IMG/VR virus record: IMGVR_UViG_3300012037_000011
Location: 1 to 35,430 of that record
Length of the DNA: 35,430 nt
Strand: one strand, 5' to 3'
DNA from: a virus
Shown: positions 1 to 9,600 of the stretch, piece after piece
How the letters are laid out: the number at the start of each line of letters is the position of its first letter
Numbering within the stretch: position 1 is the first letter of the stretch
Translations under genes and position numbers: made by a program
The notes under the pieces: model-generated
The model's database searches: none
Told to the model about the DNA's origin: nothing
What the model saw: only the letters and a program-made list of their open reading frames with translations

Positions 1-641
1 TGATCGACATCTACAGTAGCAGCTAACAAATCTATTATATTAGTAATGGTTAAGCTGATATTGCCTAGGTCTATGTTATTAAAATAATACGCTGTAGCAG
101 CTGGATCAACACCGTTTACATTTCCAGTTAAATTACCTACAAAACTGCCAGTAGCAGTTCCTAGATTTAATATATTAAATCCCTGCGCATCTAAATCGCC
201 ACCCAGTTGAGGAGTAGTATCTTCTACTATCTCTGATACATATTCGTTGGTAATTGTTAGAACACTGTTGTTAATGCTGGTACTAATACCAGCACCACCT
301 ACAATAGTTAGACTAGCACTGGTATCAAGGACAACACTGCCGCTGTCTGCGTTTACAGTAATGTCAGTAACCACATTTGACGCATTGATTACGATTTTCT
401 CATTGTCAGCCGACAGTGTGATATTATCGCCGCCTGCTATTTTCTTAAACTGTAGGTCGTAGTTTACACGATTAAAAAATACACCTTCGCCCACTGCGCC
501 TAAGTTACTAGCAGTGGTCTGCTCATCATCACGTAGATCAAGTTCTTCAAAGTTTTGATTGATTTTGACCATTGCTTCACGAAGATCGTCACCAGTTCCG
601 TCGTTTGCTATTTGACCTATATTGATTAATTGTATTGCCAT
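1..641 (-). CDS. tail-fibre-like structural protein, partial (C-terminus beyond window)
   Basis: An open frame runs from an ATG at 641 to the window edge without a stop (at least 213 residues). The start follows an AGGAAAC ribosome site and lies 12 bases after the stop of the protease gene. The N-terminus (NDGTGDDLREAMVKINQNFE) matches the start of the 2611-aa and 152-aa proteins in this window, a signature of fibre/baseplate-associated proteins in marine T4-like phages. The rest is beta-rich Val/Thr/Asn sequence (TDITVNADSGSVVLD, GGAGISTSINNSVLTI, TPQLGGDLDAQGFNILNLG, GSFVGNLTGNVNG), typical of trimeric fibre shafts. It is the last gene seen in the late structural operon. A virion adhesin role is inferred from family and neighbours; the receptor is unknown. 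Confidence 0.8.
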   Translation of the reverse strand, partial: MAIQLINIGQIANDGTGDDLREAMVKINQNFEELDLRDDEQTTASNLGAVGEGVFFNRVNYDLQFKKIAGGDNITLSADNEKIVINASNVVTDITVNADSGSVVLDTSASLTIVGGAGISTSINNSVLTITNEYVSEIVEDTTPQLGGDLDAQGFNILNLGTATGSFVGNLTGNVNGVDPAATAYYFNNIDLGNISLTITNIIDLLAATVDVD

Positions 642-653
642 CTTTGTTTCCTA

Positions 654-2897
654 TTATGAAGCTGTGATCGTACCAACCATTGAGCTATGGAATTGACAGA
701 TGTAATAGAATGTACCACTGCTACCAACTGTCCATTGAACTGTTCCAATTTGTGCGCCGTTATTAGTTACACCAGTTGCAGTGCTGCCTGTGCCTGTAAC
801 TGCCGCTGTCTTAACATAAAACGGATGTCCGCTGGCATTGACTACAAAGTCTACAACATCACCGTTGTTAAATGCCAAGGCTTGGTTATCTCCGCTGACT
901 GAACCGTTTCTATCATTACCAGTTAGTGTATAAGCACTAGCGCCATTGTTTACAACATTAATTGTGTAATCTGCGGTGGGGGCAGGCGTAGTACTAGTAT
1001 CATTAATAGTAATATTTGAGGATGTTGCTACAACAGTACCACTTACACTATCAGTTCTAATACTCACAGTAAATGTTTCTGGCCCTTCAGTTGAAGCGTC
1101 AGCAGATGGAGTTACTGTAAATGTTCCAGCATTGCTGTTAATTACAAAACTACCTGAGCTAGTACCAAAATCTCCTGCATTAGTAACACTCCAGTAGAGA
1201 GTAGTTGCATCTGCTACGTTAGTTGTAGTGATATTAAATACTAATGCACTTCCTTCGTTAATATTGTTAGCTGCCGGGGTTACTGCATAGGTCGGCGACG
1301 GAGCAGCCGCAGGAGGTGCTTCTTCACTGACTGCTGTAGTACCTAATGTTAACTGTACTGCACTATTAAACTTATTAAATGTAAATCTATTATTACTGCC
1401 TAACAAACTTCGTGTATCAGTATAATCTACACTACTAACTGTATCATATATCTGTGCTGTTTTTGCAGTAGTATTAATATGTGCTAGTGCTTGTGCAGGG
1501 GTTGAATTAGGATTAATCTGCAACCACAATGCTAGCATACCTGCAACTTGTGGGCTAGCCATTGATGTTCCGGTAATATTATTAATTAAGAAGTCAGAGT
1601 TTGCAGGGTAAGGATTGTTAAGAGTAGTAGCACCAAATACATTAGTAGTGCTCATTGCGCTCATAATATCTGTTCCTGGAGCATAAACACTTACTCCTGG
1701 TCCCGTTTCCGAACTTACTGCTTTTTGTTCTAGGCCGCCTACGTGTTCTACGCTGTCTATGTTACCGACAATATGTGCTTCCTCATCGTACGGACTTGAT
1801 CCTTTTTGATACTCTACTGATCCTGTATCTGCTGCAATAAAGTTACTGTAATCATCTCCGCCCACTACATCAATTTTGTGACTTCTATTACCTGCTGCAA
1901 TTGTAACGTGTACACCAGCATCAATTAATTCTTGTAAGTCTGTATCTGCTGATGGTGCTCTAACATTAGTAGCGAATGTGCCGCCGACCCCGCCACTTAC
2001 AGGGGGTAGACCAAATGCCCAACGTTTAGCAGTAGTGTCAATATCTGTACCTGTTTTTAAAACGCCACGATATGTAAGATTAGTAACAGTATTATAATAT
2101 CTTAAATATCCCCAACTCATATTTACTATTGTAGGACGCTTGACACCGGTTGTAGGGTCCACCGGCTTTGCAAGATGCCATTCCTTAATGCAATCAAAAG
2201 CGTATGTGGTACTAGTACCAGTCCCGCTATCGCCAGGACCTTCTAATCCACTAAGTTTTAAACTATAAATCCTAGCGTTCTTAGCCCAGCCATATGTCTT
2301 GCCTGCTACTGTGCCTGCAACATGTGTACCATGTCCGTCAAAGTCTCTATAATAGTTTGCATTTTGAGCAGGCATTCCTGCAATGCCGCTAGCAGTAGTC
2401 CAATCAATTTGCTGTACTCTGCTCACACCGTTAGCATCTTGAAATTCTGGATGATCTGCTTGTATACCGCTGTCCATAATAACAACATCAACACCTGTAG
2501 CATCTAATGTATAATTATAACCGCCTGTAACAGTTAAATCTGTATAAGGATTTGTTGCTTCGTTAATTCTACGCATCCCCCAATTTAAAAAATCACCTCG
2601 ATCTAATGTAGTTTTTGTAAAATTGCCTACTTGTACAGCACGAGTACCAATTCCTAAACTAGAATCTAATTCTGGTAGCAGTGTTACACCATACACTCTA
2701 GGATCAGTACGCAGTACGTCTGCTTCTAGATCAGTTAACATGTAATGTGTATTACGCTGTGATGCTGGGCGTGCATTGGCAACTGTAACATCTCTACTGG
2801 GAATTGCACCAGCGCCTGTAGCAGCAATCATTTCTGCGTTAAATGCAGCGTAGTCTACGCCTTTGTTTAAACTTACAATATATTCTTGTTCACTCAT
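654..2897 (-). CDS. subtilisin-like (S8) serine protease with C-terminal cupredoxin-like domain, virion-associated
   Basis: 747 residues. The full S8 catalytic set is visible: Asp142 (VVIMDSGIQADHPEF), His189 (DGHGTHVAGTVAG), oxyanion Asn337 (IAAGN) and Ser445 (GTSMASPQVAG). Residues 1-80 resemble an inhibitor-I9-like propeptide (EYIVSLNKGVDYAAF... DPRVYGV), so autoprocessing is possible. About 545-640 is a Calx-beta/Ig-like repeat (NINEGSALVFNI... STEGPETFTVSI). The last ~100 residues carry a cupredoxin-like pattern: His691 (SGHPFYV) and Cys734-x2-His737-x2-Met740 (YYICQFHSSMVGTI), the ligand set of type 1 copper sites. There is no signal peptide. It lies inside the late fibre operon, 14 bases after the upstream fibre gene, so it is probably a virion or assembly protease. 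Substrate and actual metal binding are unknown. Confidence 0.85.
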   Translation of the reverse strand: MSEQEYIVSLNKGVDYAAFNAEMIAATGAGAIPSRDVTVANARPASQRNTHYMLTDLEADVLRTDPRVYGVTLLPELDSSLGIGTRAVQVGNFTKTTLDRGDFLNWGMRRINEATNPYTDLTVTGGYNYTLDATGVDVVIMDSGIQADHPEFQDANGVSRVQQIDWTTASGIAGMPAQNANYYRDFDGHGTHVAGTVAGKTYGWAKNARIYSLKLSGLEGPGDSGTGTSTTYAFDCIKEWHLAKPVDPTTGVKRPTIVNMSWGYLRYYNTVTNLTYRGVLKTGTDIDTTAKRWAFGLPPVSGGVGGTFATNVRAPSADTDLQELIDAGVHVTIAAGNRSHKIDVVGGDDYSNFIAADTGSVEYQKGSSPYDEEAHIVGNIDSVEHVGGLEQKAVSSETGPGVSVYAPGTDIMSAMSTTNVFGATTLNNPYPANSDFLINNITGTSMASPQVAGMLALWLQINPNSTPAQALAHINTTAKTAQIYDTVSSVDYTDTRSLLGSNNRFTFNKFNSAVQLTLGTTAVSEEAPPAAAPSPTYAVTPAANNINEGSALVFNITTTNVADATTLYWSVTNAGDFGTSSGSFVINSNAGTFTVTPSADASTEGPETFTVSIRTDSVSGTVVATSSNITINDTSTTPAPTADYTINVVNNGASAYTLTGNDRNGSVSGDNQALAFNNGDVVDFVVNASGHPFYVKTAAVTGTGSTATGVTNNGAQIGTVQWTVGSSGTFYYICQFHSSMVGTITAS

Positions 2898-2911
2898 TTT
2901 ATTTTCCTATA

Positions 2912-5900
2912 TTATGCTGCTGCTGCAACTGTTACCCATGCGCCGCCTAAGTATACTACTAATGTGTTTTTACCATTTGCAGCAGGATCCCATCCTGTGC
3001 CGTCTGCAATAACCATCATTCCGTTTACAGGATCTGTTGGTTCTGTGTTTAGAGGTGTTAGTGTCATCATATCACTAAACATTGCAAAGTTTATCGCGTC
3101 AACCATTACACTACTATCGTCAGCAAATATACTACCTACAACATCACCTATTAGTGTACCTGTGTGCGCACCGTTTGCATTACCTTCTAGTGTTCCGTTA
3201 ACTGTTGCATTGTGTATTGTTACTGCTTGACTGCGTGTACTGCCTGTAGTACCTATTATAACATCGCCTGATGATGCTGTTGCGTTAATTGCAATATTTG
3301 CAACGTCTGCAGGATTACCTGGAGTCTTTGGTTCTGTTGTTAATTCAATATAATTAATACCGGTTTGATCCATTTGGATCTTACTTAATCCGCTATCGTC
3401 TGTTCCTGCATTGATATTAATAAACCCGTCAACATTAATTGCTAAATCGTCAGTAGTATAATTTTCAATAGTAGTTGCTTTAACTACTGTACCCGAAATG
3501 CTATTAGACACAACAGGTCCTGTAATAGTACCAGATTGTCCATCAATCATTACAGTAGAATCGTCTGCTACTACGCTGCCTTTTAAGTCACCTGTTATGC
3601 CAGCCTGTGCTTCTATATTACGTACTATAGGCCCAAAGAATCTAATATTGTTAGCAGTCAAGTTAACAAATGTGTTAGTGCCTTGCGGACCAATACTAAT
3701 TGCATTACCGTCGCCTGTTGCTGTAGTAATACTAATACTGTTGTCTGCTGTAATTTCACCTGCAATTAGTGCGGGCAAGTTAACTGTACCGTTAATAGTA
3801 GTTGTACTACCAGCATTACCAATTGCAATTGATGTTGCGGCTGATGCACCTATAGTTAGTGCTGTGTTGTCAATGTTACCTGTTACGTTTGCAGCTAATC
3901 CTGTAACTGTTGCTCCTGTAAAGTCAGCAGTTGATCCACTTGCAAAGTCTACAGTGTTTGTGCCGTTGCCTAGTGTAACAGTGCCACTTGTACCAGTTCC
4001 GATATTAACTGCTGCGCCAGCAGCTCCTAATAAAGTTACGCTGTGAGTTGACCCAATTGTAATTTGTCCTGTGTCACCATTTACTGCTACGCTTGCATTG
4101 CCACCGTTGCCTGTTAGTTGTGCTAACCCACCTGTTGCGTCTATAGTAAAGTCACCATCTAATGAACGCATCAAAGCACTTGTAGATGCTGTTATGTTTA
4201 CACCAGATTGTGATAATAGTATTAAACTTGTACCTTCTACAGTTTGCGTATTAACTTTGTCAGCAGTTAATTCATTGTTAACTGCATCAACCATTACAGC
4301 ACTGTCGTCTGCAAATACACTACCTACAACATCGCCTGTTAAGTTTCCTACAAAATATGCACCAGCTTTTGCTTCAAATGCTCCAGCAGTTTTAAATTGA
4401 ACATAAGGATTTGGACCTGCGTCTAAATACGGCCCAGTGCCCCAAAAGTGCGTTTCAGCCTGTGATTGAATATATGTATCACTACCGTAAGGATTAATTA
4501 GTATACCGTTGCCAGTATCTCCGTCTACACCTGACTTAATCTGTAACGGGCCGCCTCCGGAGATATTGCTAATTATTGATGCTGTTAATCCTACAGTGGA
4601 TACACTAGTAGTTGCTTCAAATGTTCCTGCAACTAATGTCTCCGAACCTAGCGTCCATTTGTCTACACTGTCGTTGTATACAAAAGATACATTAGACACT
4701 GTACCTCTATCAATTTCTATACCAGCAGTTGTGTTTGTAACACCAGCGCCTGATTCGCCGCTGTTGAGTACAATTACGTTGTCGCTGATTGTTGTGTTTG
4801 TTGTGTTAACTGTTGTAGTTGTACCACTTACTGTTAAGTTACCTGTGACTACTACGTCGTTAAAGTTTGATGTTCCTGTGGTAGCTTCTACATTGCCATT
4901 TACATCTTTCCACGCACTGCCTTGATACATTTGCAAACGACTAGTTGTGATGTTGTAGATTACATCGCCTTCTTGTGCACCAATTGCTAGTTGTTCAGCA
5001 GTTGTAACACTAGCAAATCTAAAAGGTACAGCACCATCTATTTTAACTCTGTTTCCTGCTGTTAAACTGATGTCTGTTGAACTAGAGATCGATCCAATTC
5101 CCAGACCTAGACCAGTCTGTACACTTTCAGTTTGTACAGTAGGTACGTTTATAGTATCAAAATAACCATTACCAAAACGTCTTGACTCTGTACCTATGCT
5201 GCCTTCACCGTTGGTTTCTGGTTCGATGGTGGTTAATATCTCAGTTTGTCCTAGTTGAACATAGCCGTCGGCTAAAATTACAACAGTTTGTCCACGTATA
5301 AAGCCAGTGCCAACGTATTCAGTATCACCTCTAATAACACCAGCAACACCGTCCACGATAGCGGTCGAATCGTCAGCAAATACTGAGCCTTTTATATCAG
5401 TAGCAAACGGTACACCCTGATCAAAAAGTCCGCCCAGTGCGTCATCTAGGTCTTCTGTTCTAAGAAATCCGATATCATCTGTAAATTCTGAAAGGAATTG
5501 AGGAGCGCCTTGTAGGGCAGCATAACTAATAAATCCTGTAACAGCATCAAAGACCTTAGTTTCGTTGTTTGTTAGCAAATCACCTTTGAATTCAGTTGCT
5601 GTTACTCGACGAAAACCAAGCGCATCAGTGCCTATATCAACTGTATTGTCCACAGTAGGTAAAATTATTTCGCTAACTTCAATACGTTCTACTTCGATAT
5701 TACCAATGTCACTGAACGGTCTAAACTCCAGCCCAGTACCATCTTCTTTGACCTTGACAAAATAGTCAGCAGCCCCTACAAAACTGTTAGGTGTATCAGT
5801 TAGATCAGCAAAAGCCTGTGCTACCAGTCGATTTCCGTTTACAGTTATGTCTGCTGCGTTGATTGTGCCCAGTGCCGTGATGTCTTGTACATTTACTATC

Positions 5901-6001
5901 GAACTTTCTCTAAGGTTAAGATTGTCGCCACTAGGCAATTCTTTTATTTTATTACCGGCATCAGCGTCTAGTACCAGTGGAAATCTATTTGCCATTCTCA
6001 A
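2912..6001 (-). CDS. large tail-fibre-like structural protein with GSVFADDS repeats
   Basis: 1029 residues, no enzymatic motif. The motif G-(S/V)-(V/I)FADDS-x-x-(M/A/I)-(V/I)D-A/G recurs at least four times (IKGSVFADDSTAIVDG, GDVVGSVFADDSAVMVDA, DLKGSVVADDSTVMIDG, GDVVGSIFADDSSVMVDA). Between copies lie beta-strand repeats rich in T, G, N and V (TLGNGTNTVDFASGSTADFTG), characteristic of elongated trimeric fibres. The C-terminus (LVVYLGGAWVTVAAAA) resembles a short distal tip motif of marine phage fibres. A GATAAATA late box sits just upstream at 6020-6027. It follows the 152-aa protein and precedes the protease. A host-recognition fibre role is inferred from composition and context. Confidence 0.8.
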   Translation of the reverse strand: MRMANRFPLVLDADAGNKIKELPSGDNLNLRESSIVNVQDITALGTINAADITVNGNRLVAQAFADLTDTPNSFVGAADYFVKVKEDGTGLEFRPFSDIGNIEVERIEVSEIILPTVDNTVDIGTDALGFRRVTATEFKGDLLTNNETKVFDAVTGFISYAALQGAPQFLSEFTDDIGFLRTEDLDDALGGLFDQGVPFATDIKGSVFADDSTAIVDGVAGVIRGDTEYVGTGFIRGQTVVILADGYVQLGQTEILTTIEPETNGEGSIGTESRRFGNGYFDTINVPTVQTESVQTGLGLGIGSISSSTDISLTAGNRVKIDGAVPFRFASVTTAEQLAIGAQEGDVIYNITTSRLQMYQGSAWKDVNGNVEATTGTSNFNDVVVTGNLTVSGTTTTVNTTNTTISDNVIVLNSGESGAGVTNTTAGIEIDRGTVSNVSFVYNDSVDKWTLGSETLVAGTFEATTSVSTVGLTASIISNISGGGPLQIKSGVDGDTGNGILINPYGSDTYIQSQAETHFWGTGPYLDAGPNPYVQFKTAGAFEAKAGAYFVGNLTGDVVGSVFADDSAVMVDAVNNELTADKVNTQTVEGTSLILLSQSGVNITASTSALMRSLDGDFTIDATGGLAQLTGNGGNASVAVNGDTGQITIGSTHSVTLLGAAGAAVNIGTGTSGTVTLGNGTNTVDFASGSTADFTGATVTGLAANVTGNIDNTALTIGASAATSIAIGNAGSTTTINGTVNLPALIAGEITADNSISITTATGDGNAISIGPQGTNTFVNLTANNIRFFGPIVRNIEAQAGITGDLKGSVVADDSTVMIDGQSGTITGPVVSNSISGTVVKATTIENYTTDDLAINVDGFININAGTDDSGLSKIQMDQTGINYIELTTEPKTPGNPADVANIAINATASSGDVIIGTTGSTRSQAVTIHNATVNGTLEGNANGAHTGTLIGDVVGSIFADDSSVMVDAINFAMFSDMMTLTPLNTEPTDPVNGMMVIADGTGWDPAANGKNTLVVYLGGAWVTVAAAA

Positions 6002-6019
6002 AAATCCTATTGTTTAGTA

Positions 6020-6027
6020 TATTTATC
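6020..6027 (-). promoter_or_regulatory. T4-type late promoter box GATAAATA
   Basis: The minus strand reads CGATAAATATAC about 20 bases upstream of the 1029-aa fibre start. It is one substitution from the T4 late consensus TATAAATA, and the same GATAAATA form occurs upstream of the Fe-S carrier gene. Confidence 0.55.
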
Positions 6028-6035
6028 GCATCTTA

Positions 6036-6494
6036 TTAAAGCGTAGCAATCCTAGTTTGAAAATCAGTAAAATCTGTACTTGCTGCTACCTCTGCTTTTA
6101 GTGTAGACAAACTTACGTAACCGGGAATAATACCGTTTACCGCATCAACTAACAACGTGCTGTCATCGGCAAATACTGAACCTTGTATATCCTGTACTTC
6201 AGCAGCCGCTGCACCATTTACCAGCAACGCACCTGAAGCAGTAACTTCAATTCTAGCACCATTTAGATATATAAAATCTGCTACATGTAGATCTGTCCAT
6301 TGTCGTTCGCTGCTGCCTAGATTGTAAGTAGCGTCAATACTAGGCACAAGATCACTTGCTGTCTGATCAGGCGCAGCAAAGTTACCAGCATACAACTCAT
6401 CAAAATTTTCATTTATTTTACGAAACGCAGAACGTAACGGATCACCATCGCCTCTGTTGGGAGTGGTTCCTAGATCAATTGTTTGTCTTGCCAT
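6036..6494 (-). CDS. small fibre/baseplate-associated structural protein
   Basis: 152 residues. The N-terminus (DGDPLRSAFRKINENFDELY) is homologous to the starts of the 2611-aa protein and the window-edge fibre. The middle (IDATYNLGSSERQWTDLHVADFIYLNG) resembles the repeat of phage fibre proteins that reports coordinates of a shaft. A single copy of the GSVFADDS motif (IQGSVFADDSTLLVDAVNG) sits near residue 105. It looks like a minimal version of the fibre proteins: N-terminal attachment module plus one ADDS repeat. Its start lies 20 bases inside the upstream 51-aa gene, suggesting translational coupling. Probably a connector or short fibre, by inference only. Confidence 0.75.
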   Translation of the reverse strand: MARQTIDLGTTPNRGDGDPLRSAFRKINENFDELYAGNFAAPDQTASDLVPSIDATYNLGSSERQWTDLHVADFIYLNGARIEVTASGALLVNGAAAAEVQDIQGSVFADDSTLLVDAVNGIIPGYVSLSTLKAEVAASTDFTDFQTRIATL

Positions 6495-6630
6495 GTGTTG
6501 GTTTTCCTTTGCCCACTTGTATTCTCAGTTTTCCTGCTGTAGCAACTACTTGACGTTGCTGCGTATTTTTTGTATCAGTGCTGGTCTGCGCACCACGTTG
6601 AATTAACCTATCTACATACGATTTTTTCAT
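6475..6630 (-). CDS. small basic protein of the fibre operon, 51 aa
   Basis: A short frame (MKKSYVDRLIQRGAQTS... ending GKGKPTHGKTNN) whose ATG overlaps the stop of the 2611-aa gene as TAATG and whose end overlaps the 152-aa gene by 20 bases. The double overlap in a tightly packed operon supports translation by coupling. It is Lys/Arg/Gln-rich with no recognised domain. Function unknown. Confidence 0.5.
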   Translation of the reverse strand: MKKSYVDRLIQRGAQTSTDTKNTQQRQVVATAGKLRIQVGKGKPTHGKTNN

Positions 6631-9600
6631 TAGTGCTTACCTACCACTACTTCTATTACACCACGATCTGTGGTTGTTTTGTCTTCTAATGCTTTACCTA
6701 TCACAGTTCCTACACCGGGTGTGTTGTTTACCATAGCATAACCAGGTATAGCACTGGCCACCAACATATCACCTTTCTGAACTTTGCCAATCACCTTACA
6801 TGGAACACGACCTGTAAGCGCAATGCCTGTGACATGATCGCCTTTGAGGTGACTGTTCATCAAGTGTGCAGGATTTGTAGTCACAACACCAGCTACACGA
6901 TGTGTGTCTTTTTCGGTATTTATAGTAACTTCGGCTGTGCCACCGAATACTACTACAGTACCTGGCTCATAATCTGCATCTGCTAGATAATTTTCTGCCA
7001 AGTCAGCGTAGTATGATTCAGTAGCAGTACCACGGAACAGTGTTGCGTATATGTTAGCATACTTGCGAGAAGCACTGCCTATATCATAAGCATTGTCAGT
7101 ATCTGGCGTTACTCCTGTTGAGCTAAAAATAAACGGAGTAACACTTGAACTAGTGCCGCTGTCGCCTGTTACAATAGCTACTTGACCTGTGGTAGTAACA
7201 CCAGTGCCTGCACCAATTGCTAAACCAGTTGAAGCTGAACCTTTTTCACCTGCTGCTTCAATAAAGCTAGAATAGATCCAGTCAACAGCCAGTCTGCTTT
7301 CACCATTAAGTGTTGATTGGTTTTGTAGAACGCTTTCTGAAACACCTGTGCCAGCTATATTAACACTGCCGGGTATTTCAACTGTTGGAAATGTGGGCGA
7401 AACTCCGCCACTACCGCCAACTGCTCTTAATATTTCACCCTGCGCCGGAGTTTTAAACACTACAGTTGTAGTATCCAGTGCTAGGATTTCGTATGTACTG
7501 TCCCCGCCCAATATTAGACTGTTGGCCTGTACACTGCCATTGGCTCTAGTTTTTACTATTGAGTTTACTTCACCAGTTGTGGTCACGTTTGAGATACCGT
7601 AAGTACCAGCACCAGTCTTAATCAGTGCTTCGCCTGGATCACTAACCGCTGTGACAATAGATGTAAAATCAACATCAGCTAAGCCGCCGCCTTCTTGAAT
7701 AACTGTGCTAAACGGTATTTGATCAATATCGTTATCTGAACTGTCACCACTCCAATTACCCAGAACATTGCCGTCCTGTATACGTTGTATTTTTTTAAGC
7801 GGCAATTGACCGTCAGCAATGGTTATCCATCCGTCCGTGTTGGCAAACACAATACTATCAAACGCAGCAACGCCTAGGTCTGCTTGACTGATAGATATAG
7901 CATTTGATCTAGTTGTAGCTGCGTTAAGATTTAGCTTGCTTTGAGCTATGTTAGCACCGGCATTAACATCTGAGTTTACAATACTGTTAGGATTTATTTG
8001 GAAGTTTAGTGTAGTAAATCTATCTGTTACTGTGCTTCCTACCACTGTAACTTCTCTGTTAGTAGTAATCAATATATCACTTGCAGGATTTGCAACACCG
8101 TTTGCCCATTCATCGACCGGTCCGTCTATAACTAACCCTTGAGTGCCGCCGATTACTCTTATAATATCGGGATCTAGCGATAAGCCTGCAGGCCTACCAT
8201 CGCTAAATTCACCGGTAAGTGGAGTATATGTAATTTCTACAACTGCTCCTTCAAGTACTGTGTCTGTTTTTACATCAACTATCAGTCCAGTTGCTCCGGT
8301 AATTGTGCCAGAAATTTCGTTCCCTCGCTCAAAAGGACCTCCTACTACACTACCTGCACTAACAATTAGTTTTTTAAACCCAGTAGCAACTAATAGTTGT
8401 CCTACATCGTATTGATTATATTCGACACTGCGCAGATCTTGTATTTCATCTAGACCGCCTGCTGCGTTGTCTACATAAGCTTTTGTAGCAGCATCAGATG
8501 CTGTTACTGGTGCACTTAGATTAGTGATAGTATTTCCAGCAGCGTTTAGATTATCTGTCATCGGAACAGCACCGTTTGGAGCAAGTACACCAGGGCCTAA
8601 TTTATTAGCAACAGGAGCACCTGTTACATCATATCCTAATCGTCTGTTAACATAGCCACGCACAGCACTTTCTGTTGGTACTGTATCTGAAGCATTATCT
8701 ACCATTGCCGTGTCAGTACTAAATTCAGTAATAACAACACCGCGTTTGAAGCCTAGTCCATCAACGTCTGACAGTGCAAGACTTGCACTAAATGTAACTG
8801 TACCAGTTCCTTGGTCTACTGCGAAGAATCGACCTACACGGAAAATACCATTTTGATCTGTACTCACATAGAACACACGACCTTTACCTTTTTCGATAAC
8901 TTCGTTAGCTTCCTTCTTCTCGCCTGGCTCGCCAAAAATGACATTTGGATAGTTGCTTGAGTTGAACCCGCCTGTACCGATATCTAAGAAATCGTGTCCA
9001 GTTGCACGACAAGTACTAATATTAACTGTAACACTACCAGTAGCGCCAGCTTTGAGACCAGCACGTAGAGTAACAAGTTCCGAACCTGGTACTACTGTGC
9101 TTGCGATACCAGTTGCGTCTGTTTGGTTAATTGTATCATAATCAACTAGGTCAACAATTGCGTATATGTTATCTTCGCCTGGCTCTTCAACTATATTACC
9201 TACACCAACACCTCTATAGTTAAACGCATAATGCTTTTTTCCGGCCCATGTCACAATAGGTGATTCAATTGTTAATGAGTCCGCTGTCCAACCTGCCGGC
9301 CTATTTGCTTCGGGAGTTCTTGCGTTGTTGTTAAGTCTAAATATTTCGTTAGTATCTGCTAATTTAATAGCAAGTACTGTGTCGCCTGCTGTTCCACCTT
9401 TTGTAGTACCGGTATTTGCCAGTGCAACTTCTTGTGCTTTAGCAGGATCTATAGTTAATCTAATAAAATCGTATGAACTGTCTAATCCTGCTTGTGAAGT
9501 ATTAGTAGGCAAATCATCTCCTAAACTGTCACTGGTTAAGAAGCTAATACTTCTATAAACAAAGTCTGGATTTTCATCAAAAGTTAGTGCAGTGCTTGGA

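Noticed and set aside
2886-5765. Several plus-strand frames opposite the 1029-aa fibre gene
   Set aside because: Antisense shadows of a repetitive Val/Thr/Ala coding region; no ribosome sites or domains.
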